Source of the DNA: Bacteroidaceae bacterium
GTDB lineage: Bacteria; Bacteroidota; Bacteroidia; Bacteroidales; Bacteroidaceae
DNA: 41,995 nt
Direction of reading: 5' to 3'
NCBI GenBank assembly: GCA_017559845.1
Contig: JAFYQQ010000079.1
Span: 1-41,995, forward strand
This document shows positions 25,084-31,653 of the stretch, piece after piece (position 1 is the first letter of the stretch; each line of letters begins with the position of its first letter). The notes under the pieces were generated by a model, which searched no databases, was not told where the DNA came from, and saw only the letters and a list, made by a program, of their open reading frames with translations. A program made the translations under genes and the position numbers.

Positions 25084-26406
25084 ATGGAAGAAAAGATATC
25101 ATTGCGCAAAGGCATGCTCGCCCTTAGCCCGCTATTCGTTTTTGTAGGCTTCTATCTTGTCTTGAGTTTGTGCAGACAAGACTTCTATGCCGTGCCCATA
25201 ACCATATCGTTCATGGTAGCCTGCCTCTATGCCATGTGCATCATTCCCGGCATGCGTTGGGGAAAGCGGTTCGAGCTTCTCACCAAGGGTGCGGCACAGC
25301 CCAACCTGCTTCTGATGATATGGATATTCATTCTTGCGGGCGCGTTCGCGTCCACAGCCAAGGAAATGGGCGCCATTGACGCCACGGTTGAGCTTTGCCT
25401 TAGCATCCTCCCCTCCCAGCTGATTTTGGGCGGACTCTTTGCCGCTTCCTGCTTCATCTCGCTTTCTGTGGGAACAAGCGTGGGCACAATTGCCGCATTG
25501 ACACCCATAGCCACCACAATGTCAGAACACACGGGACACAGCATTCCCCTGCTCGTAGCAACCGTTGTGGGAGGCGCTTATTTCGGGGACAACCTGAGCT
25601 TCATTTCCGATACCACCATTGCAGCCACCAAGACACAGGGCTGCGATTTGAAGGACAAGTTCAGGGTGAACATTTGGATTGCGGGGCCAGCCGCATTGGC
25701 CACACTTGTGCTCTATCTCTTCTTGGGGCATCCCGGTGCTGTCAGCTCCACCGCCTCCATCAAGCAAATCCTCCTTGTCATCCCCTATGTCTTTGTGCTT
25801 GCAGCCGGCATATTCGGCATCAACGTGCTCACCGTACTTGCCTTGGGCATCATCATTGCGGGCGCAATGGGCATCGCATTGGGACAGTTCGACTTCTTCA
25901 CTTGGCTCGACGCCATGAACACCGGAGTGTTGGGCATGAGCGAGCTTATCATAGCCACCATCCTTGCAGCAGGACTTGTTGAAGTCATCAGGCACCAGGG
26001 TGGAATCCACTTCATCATCCAGTCCCTCACCAAATGTGTCAGAGGGAAAAAGGGCGCAGAGATGTGCATCGCCATGCTTACGCTCCTCACCAACTTCTGC
26101 ACGGCCAACAACACCATCACCATACTCACCGTGGGTCCCTTGGCAAAAGAGATTGCAGACAAGTACAACGTAGATCCACGTAAGAGCGCAAGCTTGCTCG
26201 ACACGTTCAGCTGCATTGCACAGAGCCTCATTCCCTATGGTGCGCAGCTGCTCATCGCATCGGGCCTTGCGGTTGTAAACCCCATTGAAATCATACCTTA
26301 TTTATATTACCCCTTCGTATTAGGCATCTTTTCACTATTAAACATTTTACTTTCCTATGAAAACAAGATTTTTACCCTTCTTGGCAGCAAGCGCAATCGC
26401 GTTTAG
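25084..26406 (+). CDS. NhaC-family Na+/H+ antiporter
   Basis: 440 residues from ATG 25084 (MEEKISLRKGM); the longer TTG reading adds a segment unlike the family. About eleven hydrophobic segments span the chain. The family core is clear: SVGTSVGTIAALTPIA and GAYFGDNLSFISDTTIAATKTQGCDL, the signature of NhaC-type antiporters, plus TNFCTANNTITILTVGPLAKEI in the second half. Such inner-membrane carriers exchange sodium for protons, or in some members other ion pairs or malate/lactate; the exact substrates cannot be told here. The last 16 codons overlap the following lipoprotein gene by 50 bp in another frame. It diverges from map-tsaD. Confidence 0.88.
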   Translation: MEEKISLRKGMLALSPLFVFVGFYLVLSLCRQDFYAVPITISFMVACLYAMCIIPGMRWGKRFELLTKGAAQPNLLLMIWIFILAGAFASTAKEMGAIDATVELCLSILPSQLILGGLFAASCFISLSVGTSVGTIAALTPIATTMSEHTGHSIPLLVATVVGGAYFGDNLSFISDTTIAATKTQGCDLKDKFRVNIWIAGPAALATLVLYLFLGHPGAVSSTASIKQILLVIPYVFVLAAGIFGINVLTVLALGIIIAGAMGIALGQFDFFTWLDAMNTGVLGMSELIIATILAAGLVEVIRHQGGIHFIIQSLTKCVRGKKGAEMCIAMLTLLTNFCTANNTITILTVGPLAKEIADKYNVDPRKSASLLDTFSCIAQSLIPYGAQLLIASGLAVVNPIEIIPYLYYPFVLGIFSLLNILLSYENKIFTLLGSKRNRV

Positions 26407-27208
26407 CGCCTGCTTCCCTGGACAAGAGCAGAAACAGAGCGAGAACCGGCAAGACACCACCACGTTGAGCGAACCCGTTGCCGCAAAACCCACCCACAAC
26501 GTCCTTTACAATGTGGTGGAACAGGTGGGCCCCACCTTCAAGCAAGGCGAGGAAGAGACGCGCCCCTCATACAAGGTCCGCATTGACCTCAACCTTGACA
26601 ACTGCCCCAAGGAAGCCTTGGAACCCGTCAGGGACAAGCTGCGCCAAATCTTCAACGGCAGGGAAGGCCTGTCCCTCAATGAGGCTGTAACGGCGTTCGG
26701 GGAGAACATACGCAACGCATACCGCGAGTCCCTTGTGGAACTGTATGCAGACACCATCGCAAAGCTTGACTTCGCTTACGAATTTCTCTACGAGGTGGAA
26801 GGAGGCGTCACACCAGACAGCCGCGAGGACATCATCCCCTACAAAATAAAAGTCAGCACGTTCGAGGGTGGCGCACATGGCGGCTATTACGAACAATGGT
26901 TCAACTTTGACCGCCAAACCGGCAAGTTCCTAACCCACGACCAAGTGTTCAACATGGACAAGGAGGAAGCGATAAAGGACATCATCCGCCATCAGCTTTG
27001 CGTGGACAACCAGTGCAAAGACCTCGAGACCTTGCAGGAGACCACCTCAATCCTGCTCTTGGGCGATGTGTCCCTCACCGACTACAACTTCCAACTTGGC
27101 AAGGATGCCGTGGAACTGCTCTTTAACCCCTATGAGATTGCACCATGGTCGGCCGGCACAATCTATGTGCGCATCCCCTACAGCGCCCTCAACGGAATGT
27201 TAAGATAA
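26357..27208 (+). CDS. DUF3298-like lipoprotein
   Basis: 283 residues. Signal peptide MKTRFLPFLAASAIAFSAC with the lipobox cysteine at 19; no later start would keep the signal, so the 50-bp overlap with the antiporter gene is taken as real. After a Gln/Ser-rich linker, the chain contains STFEGGAHGGYYEQWFNFD (167-185) and TGKFLTHDQVFN, the core of DUF3298 domains (RsiV/PdaC-like), with DYNFQLGKDAVELLFNPYEI and PYSALNGML near the end. Such domains are found outside the membrane; some act in lysozyme binding or peptidoglycan deacetylation modules, but no enzyme motif is visible here. Confidence 0.8.
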   Translation: MKTRFLPFLAASAIAFSACFPGQEQKQSENRQDTTTLSEPVAAKPTHNVLYNVVEQVGPTFKQGEEETRPSYKVRIDLNLDNCPKEALEPVRDKLRQIFNGREGLSLNEAVTAFGENIRNAYRESLVELYADTIAKLDFAYEFLYEVEGGVTPDSREDIIPYKIKVSTFEGGAHGGYYEQWFNFDRQTGKFLTHDQVFNMDKEEAIKDIIRHQLCVDNQCKDLETLQETTSILLLGDVSLTDYNFQLGKDAVELLFNPYEIAPWSAGTIYVRIPYSALNGMLR

Positions 27209-27241
27209 CCCCTCTCTTTTTTTAGAACAAACATCATAGTT

Positions 27242-27862
27242 ATGGAACTGATAAAGAAATATTTCAAGAACCTCACCCCCGAACAGACCGCCCAGTTCGA
27301 GAAGCTCGACGAGCTGTATCACGATTGGAACGCCAAAATCAACGTCATCTCACGCAAGGACATTGACAACCTCTATGAGCACCACGTCCTCCACTCGCTT
27401 GGCATTGCCGAGGTCATCAACTTCAAGCCCGGAACCAAGATTATGGACCTTGGCACCGGCGGCGGCTTTCCCGGCATCCCCCTTGCCATAATGTTCCCCC
27501 AGTGCCAATTCCATCTCGTAGACTCCATCGGGAAGAAGATAAAGGTATGCACCGAGGTGGCGCAAGCCCTCAACCTCACCAACGTGACCACCGAATGGAC
27601 ACGCGCCGAGAACATCGGCGAGAAGTACCATTTCGTGGTGTCGCGCGCCGTAATGCCCCTTGCCGACCTTATCAAGATAATCCGCAAAAACATAGCAAAG
27701 GAGCAGCTCAACGCCCTTCCCAACGGACTCATCTGCCTCAAGGGAGGAGAGCTTGCACACGAAACCCTGCCCATGAAGAACCACACCCTCATCACTCCCC
27801 TCTCCGACTATTTCGAGGAAGAGTTCTTCGAGACTAAATCCATCGTATACACCAGCTTATGA
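27242..27862 (+). CDS. rsmG: 16S rRNA (guanine527-N7)-methyltransferase
   Basis: 206 residues. The SAM-binding loop DLGTGGGFPGIPLA (69-82) follows the family helix LYHDWNAKINVISRKD (26-40) and HHVLHSLG; a VSRAVMPLADL segment and LPNGLICLKGG follow. These are RsmG features. The enzyme methylates G527 of 16S rRNA in the 530 loop. It overlaps the following gene by 4 bp. Confidence 0.95.
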   Translation: MELIKKYFKNLTPEQTAQFEKLDELYHDWNAKINVISRKDIDNLYEHHVLHSLGIAEVINFKPGTKIMDLGTGGGFPGIPLAIMFPQCQFHLVDSIGKKIKVCTEVAQALNLTNVTTEWTRAENIGEKYHFVVSRAVMPLADLIKIIRKNIAKEQLNALPNGLICLKGGELAHETLPMKNHTLITPLSDYFEEEFFETKSIVYTSL

Positions 27863-28503
27863 ACATACACACATTCCAGGTAAACGACCTTGGCGTAAAC
27901 TGCTACCTCCTCTGGGACACAGCAAGCGCCGAGGCCGCCCTCATCGACTGCGGAGCACAGACCCAGTCCGAATGGGAGCGCATCCGCGGCTTCATTGAAG
28001 AGAAGCAGCTGAACCTCAAATACGCCCTGCTTACCCATTGCCATTTCGACCACATTATGGGCCTTCCCTTCATCCACAGCACCTATGGGCTGAAACCCAT
28101 CTTCCACAGGATGGACCAGCCGGTCTATGATGCCATGCCACAGATGGCGGCCCGCTTCGGCATAAGCATGCCCCTTCCGCTTCCGCAGGCAGAGCAATAC
28201 ATTACAGAGGGCGACGAGCTAACCTTGGGCAAGCACGCGCTGAAGGTAATCCACACCCCCGGACACACATGGGGCGGCGTCTGCTTCCATGCCGAGTCCG
28301 CTGACGCCCTTTTCAGCGGAGACACCCTCTTCCAGGGCAGTCTTGGCAGAACCGACCTTGGCGGAGACATGGCAGTGGAGATAAACAGCATCCGCACCCG
28401 CATCCTCACCCTTCCGCCACAGACCAAGGTCTATCCCGGACACGGACCCTCAACCACAGTGGAATGGGAGCAAAAGCACAACCCCTACGTCCGTTCCCGG
28501 TGA
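27859..28503 (+). CDS. Metallo-beta-lactamase-fold hydrolase (glyoxalase II-like)
   Basis: 214 residues. The metal motif THCHFDH (59-65), His136 in HTPGHTWGG, Asp155 in FSGDTLFQGSLGRTDL and His195 in VYPGHGPSTT match the glyoxalase II-like branch of the superfamily. GRTDL and the GHGPST ending are typical of the short YcbL-like hydrolases, which act on thioesters such as lactoylglutathione or related molecules. The true substrate is not known. It is translationally coupled to rsmG by an ATGA overlap. Confidence 0.9.
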   Translation: MNIHTFQVNDLGVNCYLLWDTASAEAALIDCGAQTQSEWERIRGFIEEKQLNLKYALLTHCHFDHIMGLPFIHSTYGLKPIFHRMDQPVYDAMPQMAARFGISMPLPLPQAEQYITEGDELTLGKHALKVIHTPGHTWGGVCFHAESADALFSGDTLFQGSLGRTDLGGDMAVEINSIRTRILTLPPQTKVYPGHGPSTTVEWEQKHNPYVRSR

Positions 28504-28571
28504 GAAAACCCGCATTTCAGCGTTCAAACCACACAATATTGCACACAGAAAACCAAAAAGCACAGAAAATA

Positions 28572-28603
28572 TTTGGCTATATTGCAGATATTGAGTAAAT
28601 TTG
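28572..28603 (+). promoter_or_regulatory. Promoter of rplU-rpmA
   Basis: TTTG (28572-28575), 20-base spacer, TAAATTTG (28596-28603) followed by C: a full Bacteroidota promoter. The transcript would have a leader of about 80 nt before rplU. Confidence 0.8.
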
Positions 28604-28616
28604 CAGCCGATTTATG

Positions 28617-28662
28617 CCATAGAGGCCCAAAAAGTGAGCTACGAGTTGGCTTCGCCCTATGG
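28617..28662 (+). promoter_or_regulatory. Structured leader of rplU
   Basis: Nested inverted repeat in the 5' leader of rplU-rpmA: outer arms CCATAG (28617-28622) and CTATGG (28657-28662), then GGC / GCC, then CCAA / TTGG, enclosing a purine-rich loop. Ribosomal protein genes often have such leaders, which bind the encoded protein to repress translation; that role here is an inference. Confidence 0.5.
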
Positions 28663-28692
28663 TCCAAACCCGTTTAACAAATAAAAATAAAA

Positions 28693-29010
28693 ATGTACGC
28701 AATCGTAGAGATTAACGGTCAGCAGTTCAAGGTAGAGGCAGGCAAGAAGTTGTTTGTTCACCACCTGCAAAATGTAGAGGCAGGTCAGACTGTTGAATTT
28801 GAGAACGTCCTGTTGGTAGACAACAACGGAACAGTAACAGTTGGTGCACCCACAGTAGCTGGTGCCAAGGTAGAGTGCGAGGTAATCAGTCCTCTGGTAA
28901 AGGGCGACAAGGTTCTCGTTTTCCACAAGAAGCGCCGCAAGGGTTACCGCAAGCTGAACGGTCACCGTCAGCAGTTCTCAGAATTGGTTATTAAAAATGT
29001 AATTGCTTAA
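28693..29010 (+). CDS. rplU: 50S ribosomal protein bL21
   Basis: 105 residues, standard length. It opens [20 protein letters not shown], ends with [20 protein letters not shown], all typical of bL21. It binds 23S rRNA early in 50S assembly. It is 26 bp ahead of rpmA, which is preceded by an AGGAGG-like ribosome-binding site (taggaggaac). Confidence 0.97.
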   Translation: MYAIVEINGQQFKVEAGKKLFVHHLQNVEAGQTVEFENVLLVDNNGTVTVGAPTVAGAKVECEVISPLVKGDKVLVFHKKRRKGYRKLNGHRQQFSELVIKNVIA

Positions 29011-29036
29011 CAATTTAATTTAGGAGGAACAAGAAA

Positions 29037-29300
29037 ATGGCACATAAAAAAGGTGTTGGTAGTTCTAAGAACGGCCGCGAGTCAGCAGCTCAAAGATTAG
29101 GTGTTAAGATTTTCGGTGGACAGAAGTGCATCGCTGGTAACGTAATCGTACGTCAGCGTGGTACACGCCACTATCCCGGTCAGAACGTAGGCATGGGCAA
29201 GGACAATACCCTGTATGCTCTTGCAGACGGTATCGTAACCTTCAAGAAGGGTCGTCTGGATCGTTCTACCGTATCTGTATTGCCCGTAGCCGAGGCATAA
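29037..29300 (+). CDS. rpmA: 50S ribosomal protein bL27
   Basis: 87 residues. The N-terminus [20 protein letters not shown] and the body [20 protein letters not shown] define bL27. No extra N-terminal peptide of the cleaved Firmicutes type is present, so the tail that reaches the peptidyl-transferase centre starts at residue 2. A strong terminator follows. Confidence 0.97.
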   Translation: MAHKKGVGSSKNGRESAAQRLGVKIFGGQKCIAGNVIVRQRGTRHYPGQNVGMGKDNTLYALADGIVTFKKGRLDRSTVSVLPVAEA

Positions 29301-29323
29301 TCAGAATTACATTAGAAAAAACT

Positions 29324-29359
29324 AAAAAGCATGTCTCTCTTCCGAGGCATGCTTTTTTT
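29324..29359 (+). terminator. Terminator of rplU-rpmA
   Basis: Stem AGCATGTCTC / GAGGCATGCT with a TCTTCC loop and one bulged pair, preceded by A5 and followed by seven T residues, 24 bp past the rpmA stop. The A-tract on the other side lets it work in both directions, also ending the minus-strand smalltalk transcript. Confidence 0.92.
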
Positions 29360-29369
29360 GTGTGTAGTC

Positions 29370-29391
29370 AGGATGACGTCATCGCGTCATC
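29370..29391. repeat. GATGACGTCATC element, copy 1
   Basis: A 22-bp block starting AGGATGACGTCATC and ending GCGTCATC. The same 22 bp occur exactly at 30671-30692. The core GATGACGTCATC is a perfect 12-bp palindrome. Confidence 0.9.
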
Positions 29392-29414
29392 GTCATCATT
29401 TCGTTCCATTTCGC

Positions 29415-29510
29415 TCAAAGGCACGAGTTCAGCCCAAGCGTGGTGGCTATGGCGCTGAGAATGCTTATCACCGTTTGGATGATTATCTTCCATGTTTCTT
29501 TGTTTTTCAT
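29415..29510 (-). CDS. Smalltalk protein, 31 residues
   Basis: ATG 29508-29510 to TGA 29415-29417. The peptide starts MKNKETWKIIIQTVISILSA and ends IATTLGLNSCL: a short polar start followed by one hydrophobic helix. From memory this matches the tiny Bacteroidales smalltalk family (typical form MKKETWKTIIQ, SILTAIATTLG, SC), commonly found next to a HU-like gene and an N-acetylmuramoyl-L-alanine amidase. The HU-like gene is here, 205 bp upstream, but the neighbouring amidase is not. The function is unknown; the hydrophobic stretch and the cysteine near the end suggest membrane contact. Confidence 0.75.
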   Translation of the reverse strand: MKNKETWKIIIQTVISILSAIATTLGLNSCL

Positions 29511-29519
29511 AATTCTAAA

Positions 29520-29687
29520 AAGACCCCCTCTAAATCTCCCCCTCTATGGGGAGACTTTTTTGGAGGGTGCGGTTTTAAGTTTTGATTATTGTTAAGATTT
29601 AATTCTTAGTTAGGAGCGTTAGCCCCCTGTTCCCCTCTCAGTTCTCCCCATAGAGGGGGAGATGCCCGAATGGGCAGAGGGGGTCTT
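29520..29687. mobile_element. 168-bp nested inverted-repeat element, MITE- or REP-like
   Basis: Terminal arms AAGACCCCCTCT (29520-29531) and AGAGGGGGTCTT (29676-29687) are perfect inverted repeats of 12 bp. Inside, a second perfect pair of 20 bp (29535-29554 and 29643-29662) is itself a hairpin former with CTCCCC and GGGGAG. A third, GCCC-gaat-GGGC, lies at 29664-29675. No protein is encoded and no target-site duplication is evident. It sits between the HU-like and smalltalk genes. Similar C-run/G-run repeats are, from memory, scattered in many Bacteroidota genomes. Confidence 0.7.
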
Positions 29688-29715
29688 GGGTGCGCTTTGG
29701 GAGTGCCCCCGCCTT

Positions 29716-30255
29716 TTACCCTGCCAATCCTCCCTCATCATCATCGGGTTCGCTGCCGCCTCCGGTGTTGTCAGGGTTAGAGGGCGTAGGGTCGGGTTCC
29801 TCCTCGCCGTTGTCCACGGAGCCGTCGTCGTCGCTGGTTACCTGCTTGATGACGTTGCCGTTGCGGTCATAACAGGTGATGCTGATGGAGGTCTTTGCCA
29901 GCTCGTCCTTGATTTCGGTGCTTGGGGTGAAGATTACGCGGCGGCTGGTGATGAGGTCGCTCGACACGTCTTCCACTCGCTCGCACGAATCGCCGCGCAC
30001 GCCGAAGCGCATGGTTCCCAATCCGGGGACGGCTACGCTGTGACCCTCGGTTGCCCAGGCGCGCGTTACGTCGCCGATTGCTTGCCAAGAGGCAGAGAGT
30101 GTGCCTCTGTTGATTCCGCTCCTGAGGGCTGCCTCCTGCAACACTTTGGTTTCGCTCAGCCTGCTGTACAGCTCGGGCTGAAGGACGAACGCCCACTTCT
30201 CTTTGTTTTTCTCGAAACTGACGTTTCTTTCAATTGCTTTGATTTTGATTGCCAT
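29716..30255 (-). CDS. HU-like DNA-binding protein with acidic C-terminal tail
   Basis: 179 residues. Residues 1-125 follow the long HU-like form of Bacteroidota: MAIKIKAIERNVSF, LQEAALRSGINRGTLSASWQ, then VAVPGLGTMRFGVRGDS and RRVIFTPSTEIKDEL, the beta strand and arm equivalents. Residues about 141-179 are a low-complexity tail rich in Asp, Glu, Gly, Pro and Ser. Proteins of this class are often encoded beside a smalltalk gene and a VirE/DUF3987 gene on accessory segments; both are nearby here. A leader of about 108 nt with phased CTAG repeats precedes it. A DNA-architecture role is likely, the specific site unknown. Confidence 0.85.
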   Translation of the reverse strand: MAIKIKAIERNVSFEKNKEKWAFVLQPELYSRLSETKVLQEAALRSGINRGTLSASWQAIGDVTRAWATEGHSVAVPGLGTMRFGVRGDSCERVEDVSSDLITSRRVIFTPSTEIKDELAKTSISITCYDRNGNVIKQVTSDDDGSVDNGEEEPDPTPSNPDNTGGGSEPDDDEGGLAG

Positions 30256-30308
30256 AGTTTGGTTTGTTTTTTTAGGTTTGTAAATGTAGTTTTGGTTTGG
30301 ACTAGATG

Positions 30309-30343
30309 GTCTAGATTGCTAGCGGGTCTAGATTGCCTAGCGG
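30309..30343. repeat. Tandem 17/18-bp repeat with phased CTAG sites
   Basis: GTCTAGATTGCTAGCGG (30309-30325) is followed directly by the same sequence with one extra C (30326-30343). With an extra upstream ACTAGA, CTAG occurs at 30302, 30311, 30319, 30328 and 30337, every 8-9 bp. It lies in the transcribed leader of the HU-like gene. Confidence 0.9.
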
Positions 30344-30366
30344 TGGATATATCCTTTTTTCAGTTG

Positions 30367-30397
30367 CAAAGTTACGGACTTTATTTTGTGTAACAAA
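30367..30397 (-). promoter_or_regulatory. Promoter of the HU-like gene
   Basis: Minus strand TTTG (30394-30397), 19-base spacer, TAACTTTG (30367-30374) followed by C. A full match to the Bacteroidota promoter; the leader would be about 108 nt and would include the CTAG repeats. Confidence 0.75.
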
Positions 30398-30529
30398 ATA
30401 AAAAGCGATATTCTTTGCCCTTTTTGTCAATTTTTTTTCATCCCTTCGCTCAGGGCGGCACGCGAGGGATTTTCCGCCGGATGGCGAGGAAGGAAATTTT
30501 TCCTCGCGAGGGGCATTGTGAGTGCTGTG

Positions 30530-30557
30530 GATGACGATGACGCAGTGACGTCATTTT
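30530..30557. repeat. GATGACGTCATC element, inverted variant copy
   Basis: Read on the minus strand this is AAAATGACGTCACTGCGTCA then TCGTCATC, which matches copy 1 at 29370-29397 with few changes, including the trailing CGTCATCGTCATC. Confidence 0.75.
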
Positions 30558-30600
30558 ATTTCAGACCTCTATATGGTGGGGTTGTGTACAGAAAAAGGGT

Positions 30601-30638
30601 CTAATAAATATAATATATTAATATATTATATTTATTAG
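30601..30638. repeat. 38-bp perfect palindrome
   Basis: The left half CTAATAAATATAATATATT (30601-30619) is the exact reverse complement of the right half (30620-30638); symmetry stops at the next base on each side. It is entirely A/T apart from the outermost C and G. It lies between the divergent HU-like and unknown genes. Confidence 0.95.
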
Positions 30639-30670
30639 GGATGCTACGGCTCCATCTATGGCAGGGTTTA

Positions 30671-30692
30671 AGGATGACGTCATCGCGTCATC
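30671..30692. repeat. GATGACGTCATC element, copy 2
   Basis: Exact 22-bp copy of 29370-29391 in the same orientation, followed by CGTCATTTC where copy 1 has GTCATCATTTC. Confidence 0.9.
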
Positions 30693-30716
30693 CGTCATTT
30701 CTTTTGTGGCATAGTC

Positions 30717-30748
30717 CTTGGCGGTGTGAACCAAAATGAGTAATTTTG
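30717..30748 (+). promoter_or_regulatory. Promoter of the unknown 254-residue protein
   Basis: CTTG (30717-30720), 20-base spacer, TAATTTTG (30741-30748), which ends only 4 bases before ATG 30753. The predicted transcript start falls on or next to the start codon, so the message would be leaderless. Confidence 0.55.
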
Positions 30749-30752
30749 TGCT

Positions 30753-31517
30753 ATGACAGACAACAACCATCAAATATTGCAAGACGTACGCAGGGGCAAA
30801 ATACAGCCAACCACCGCCGACTGGTACATACTGACGGGCATGTTTAAACGCACACGCATGCGCCACATAATAAACTCCATGCCCAACGAGGCAACTGCCC
30901 GCGCTGTGGCAGAGGCTATAAGCACCCAATGGCATCAATTAGTGAAAGACATGGGCTACAGAGAAATGTGGGAAGTCGGACTCGTGGCGCTGCAAAACGG
31001 CTCCGAGCCTTGGCATTGCGCCCTCACACCACCGCTGAGCGAATACAACAACATCGATTATGAGCACATAGAAGATGTGCTCCATACCTATATTACCGAG
31101 TTTTTCACAACAAACCCCCGCCAAGGGGAGGAACCCCCGCCGCCTGCCGAGCCGCAACAGCAAAAACCCAGTGGCAGAAAAAAGAAAGAGATTGACACCC
31201 CGGAGAAGATGAAAGCAAAGGCAGCAGAGTTAAAGGCTAAATGGAACGACGAAAAAGGAGACCAACCGATGGTCATCACCGAAACTGGCATGCACAACGA
31301 GGTGAACCAATTCATCATTAATTTTATGGCCGAATGGGCATGTGAAAGAAAAATTCTTCAAAATAGCGGCACCGCGCCCGCGCCCGCTGTACGTTTTCTC
31401 AGTCATCCGGACTATGGTGGCTTAAAAATCGAAGGAATCGAGTGGAAATCGTGGAAGGCACACACAGCCAAAGAGATTCCCATAAAATGGGCAGAGAAAA
31501 AAGAGTATAAAAAATAA
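30753..31517 (+). CDS. Unrecognised two-part island protein, 254 residues
   Basis: I do not recognise a family. Residues 1-118 look like a compact helical domain (ILQDVRRGKIQPTTADWYIL, then IINSMPNEATARAVAEAIST). Residues about 123-145 are a Pro/Gln/Lys linker with a PPPP run and a GRKKK basic patch. Residues about 150-254 form a second part with Trp-rich segments (FMAEWACER, EGIEWKSWKAHTAKEIPIKW) and a Lys-rich end. No signal peptide or membrane segment. The gene has its own promoter and a strong terminator, and lies in the repeat-rich island upstream of a primase-like gene, which hints at a DNA-replication or element-maintenance role without proving one. Confidence 0.75.
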   Translation: MTDNNHQILQDVRRGKIQPTTADWYILTGMFKRTRMRHIINSMPNEATARAVAEAISTQWHQLVKDMGYREMWEVGLVALQNGSEPWHCALTPPLSEYNNIDYEHIEDVLHTYITEFFTTNPRQGEEPPPPAEPQQQKPSGRKKKEIDTPEKMKAKAAELKAKWNDEKGDQPMVITETGMHNEVNQFIINFMAEWACERKILQNSGTAPAPAVRFLSHPDYGGLKIEGIEWKSWKAHTAKEIPIKWAEKKEYKK

Positions 31518-31538
31518 AACAAACCTTACTGAGCACAG

Positions 31539-31563
31539 GCACCCCTCAAGGGGTGCCTTTTTT
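31539..31563 (+). terminator. Terminator of the unknown 254-residue protein gene
   Basis: Perfect stem GGCACCCCT / AGGGGTGCC around a CA loop centre, followed by six T residues, 22 bp past the stop codon. Confidence 0.95.
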
Positions 31564-31576
31564 GCATAAAAAAACA

Positions 31577-31624
31577 AATGTGCCATTGCGCACATTACGC
31601 ACATTTTCGCACATTGCACACATT
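31577..31624. repeat. Helically phased CACATT repeats
   Basis: CACATT occurs at 31591, 31600, 31610 and 31619, a spacing of 9, 10 and 9 bp, with one inverted copy (AATGTG) at 31577-31582. The array runs over the -33 element of the next promoter. Confidence 0.85.
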
Positions 31625-31644
31625 TTCAATAGTTCCTACCTTTG
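31613..31644 (+). promoter_or_regulatory. Promoter of the 117-residue protein and primase-like gene
   Basis: ATTG (31613-31616), 20-base spacer, TACCTTTG (31637-31644) followed by C. The -33 region overlaps the CACATT array. The leader would be about 75 nt. Confidence 0.75.
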
Positions 31645-31653
31645 CACTTGCAA

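Larger units (their letters stand above)
30256..30752. other. Repeat-rich intergenic region between HU-like and unknown gene
   Basis: 497 bp with no supported gene. In order it holds the HU-like leader with phased CTAG repeats (30302-30343), the HU-like promoter (30367-30397), a GCGAGGAA / TTCCTCGC hairpin (30484-30507), an inverted copy of the GATGACGTCATC-type element (30530-30557), a 38-bp perfect palindrome (30601-30638), a direct copy of the element (30671-30692) and the promoter of the next gene (30717-30748). The short reading frames in it have no family or codon support. Confidence 0.85.

Noticed and set aside
29535..29561. First arm of the nested element considered as a plus-strand terminator
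   Set aside because: It has a stem and T-run, but no plus-strand gene ends there and rpmA already has a terminator at 29324-29359; the symmetric second arm favours an element.
29331..29585. 84-codon plus-strand frame after rpmA
   Set aside because: It begins inside the rpmA terminator and runs through the nested-repeat element; the smalltalk gene lies on the opposite strand.
30302..30343. CTAG tandem repeats considered as a CRISPR array
   Set aside because: Units are adjacent with no unique spacers, only two copies exist, and no cas genes are near.
29662..30393. 243-codon plus-strand frame opposite the HU-like gene
   Set aside because: It runs through the promoter and the repeat region, has no family match, and the HU-like gene on the other strand is clear.
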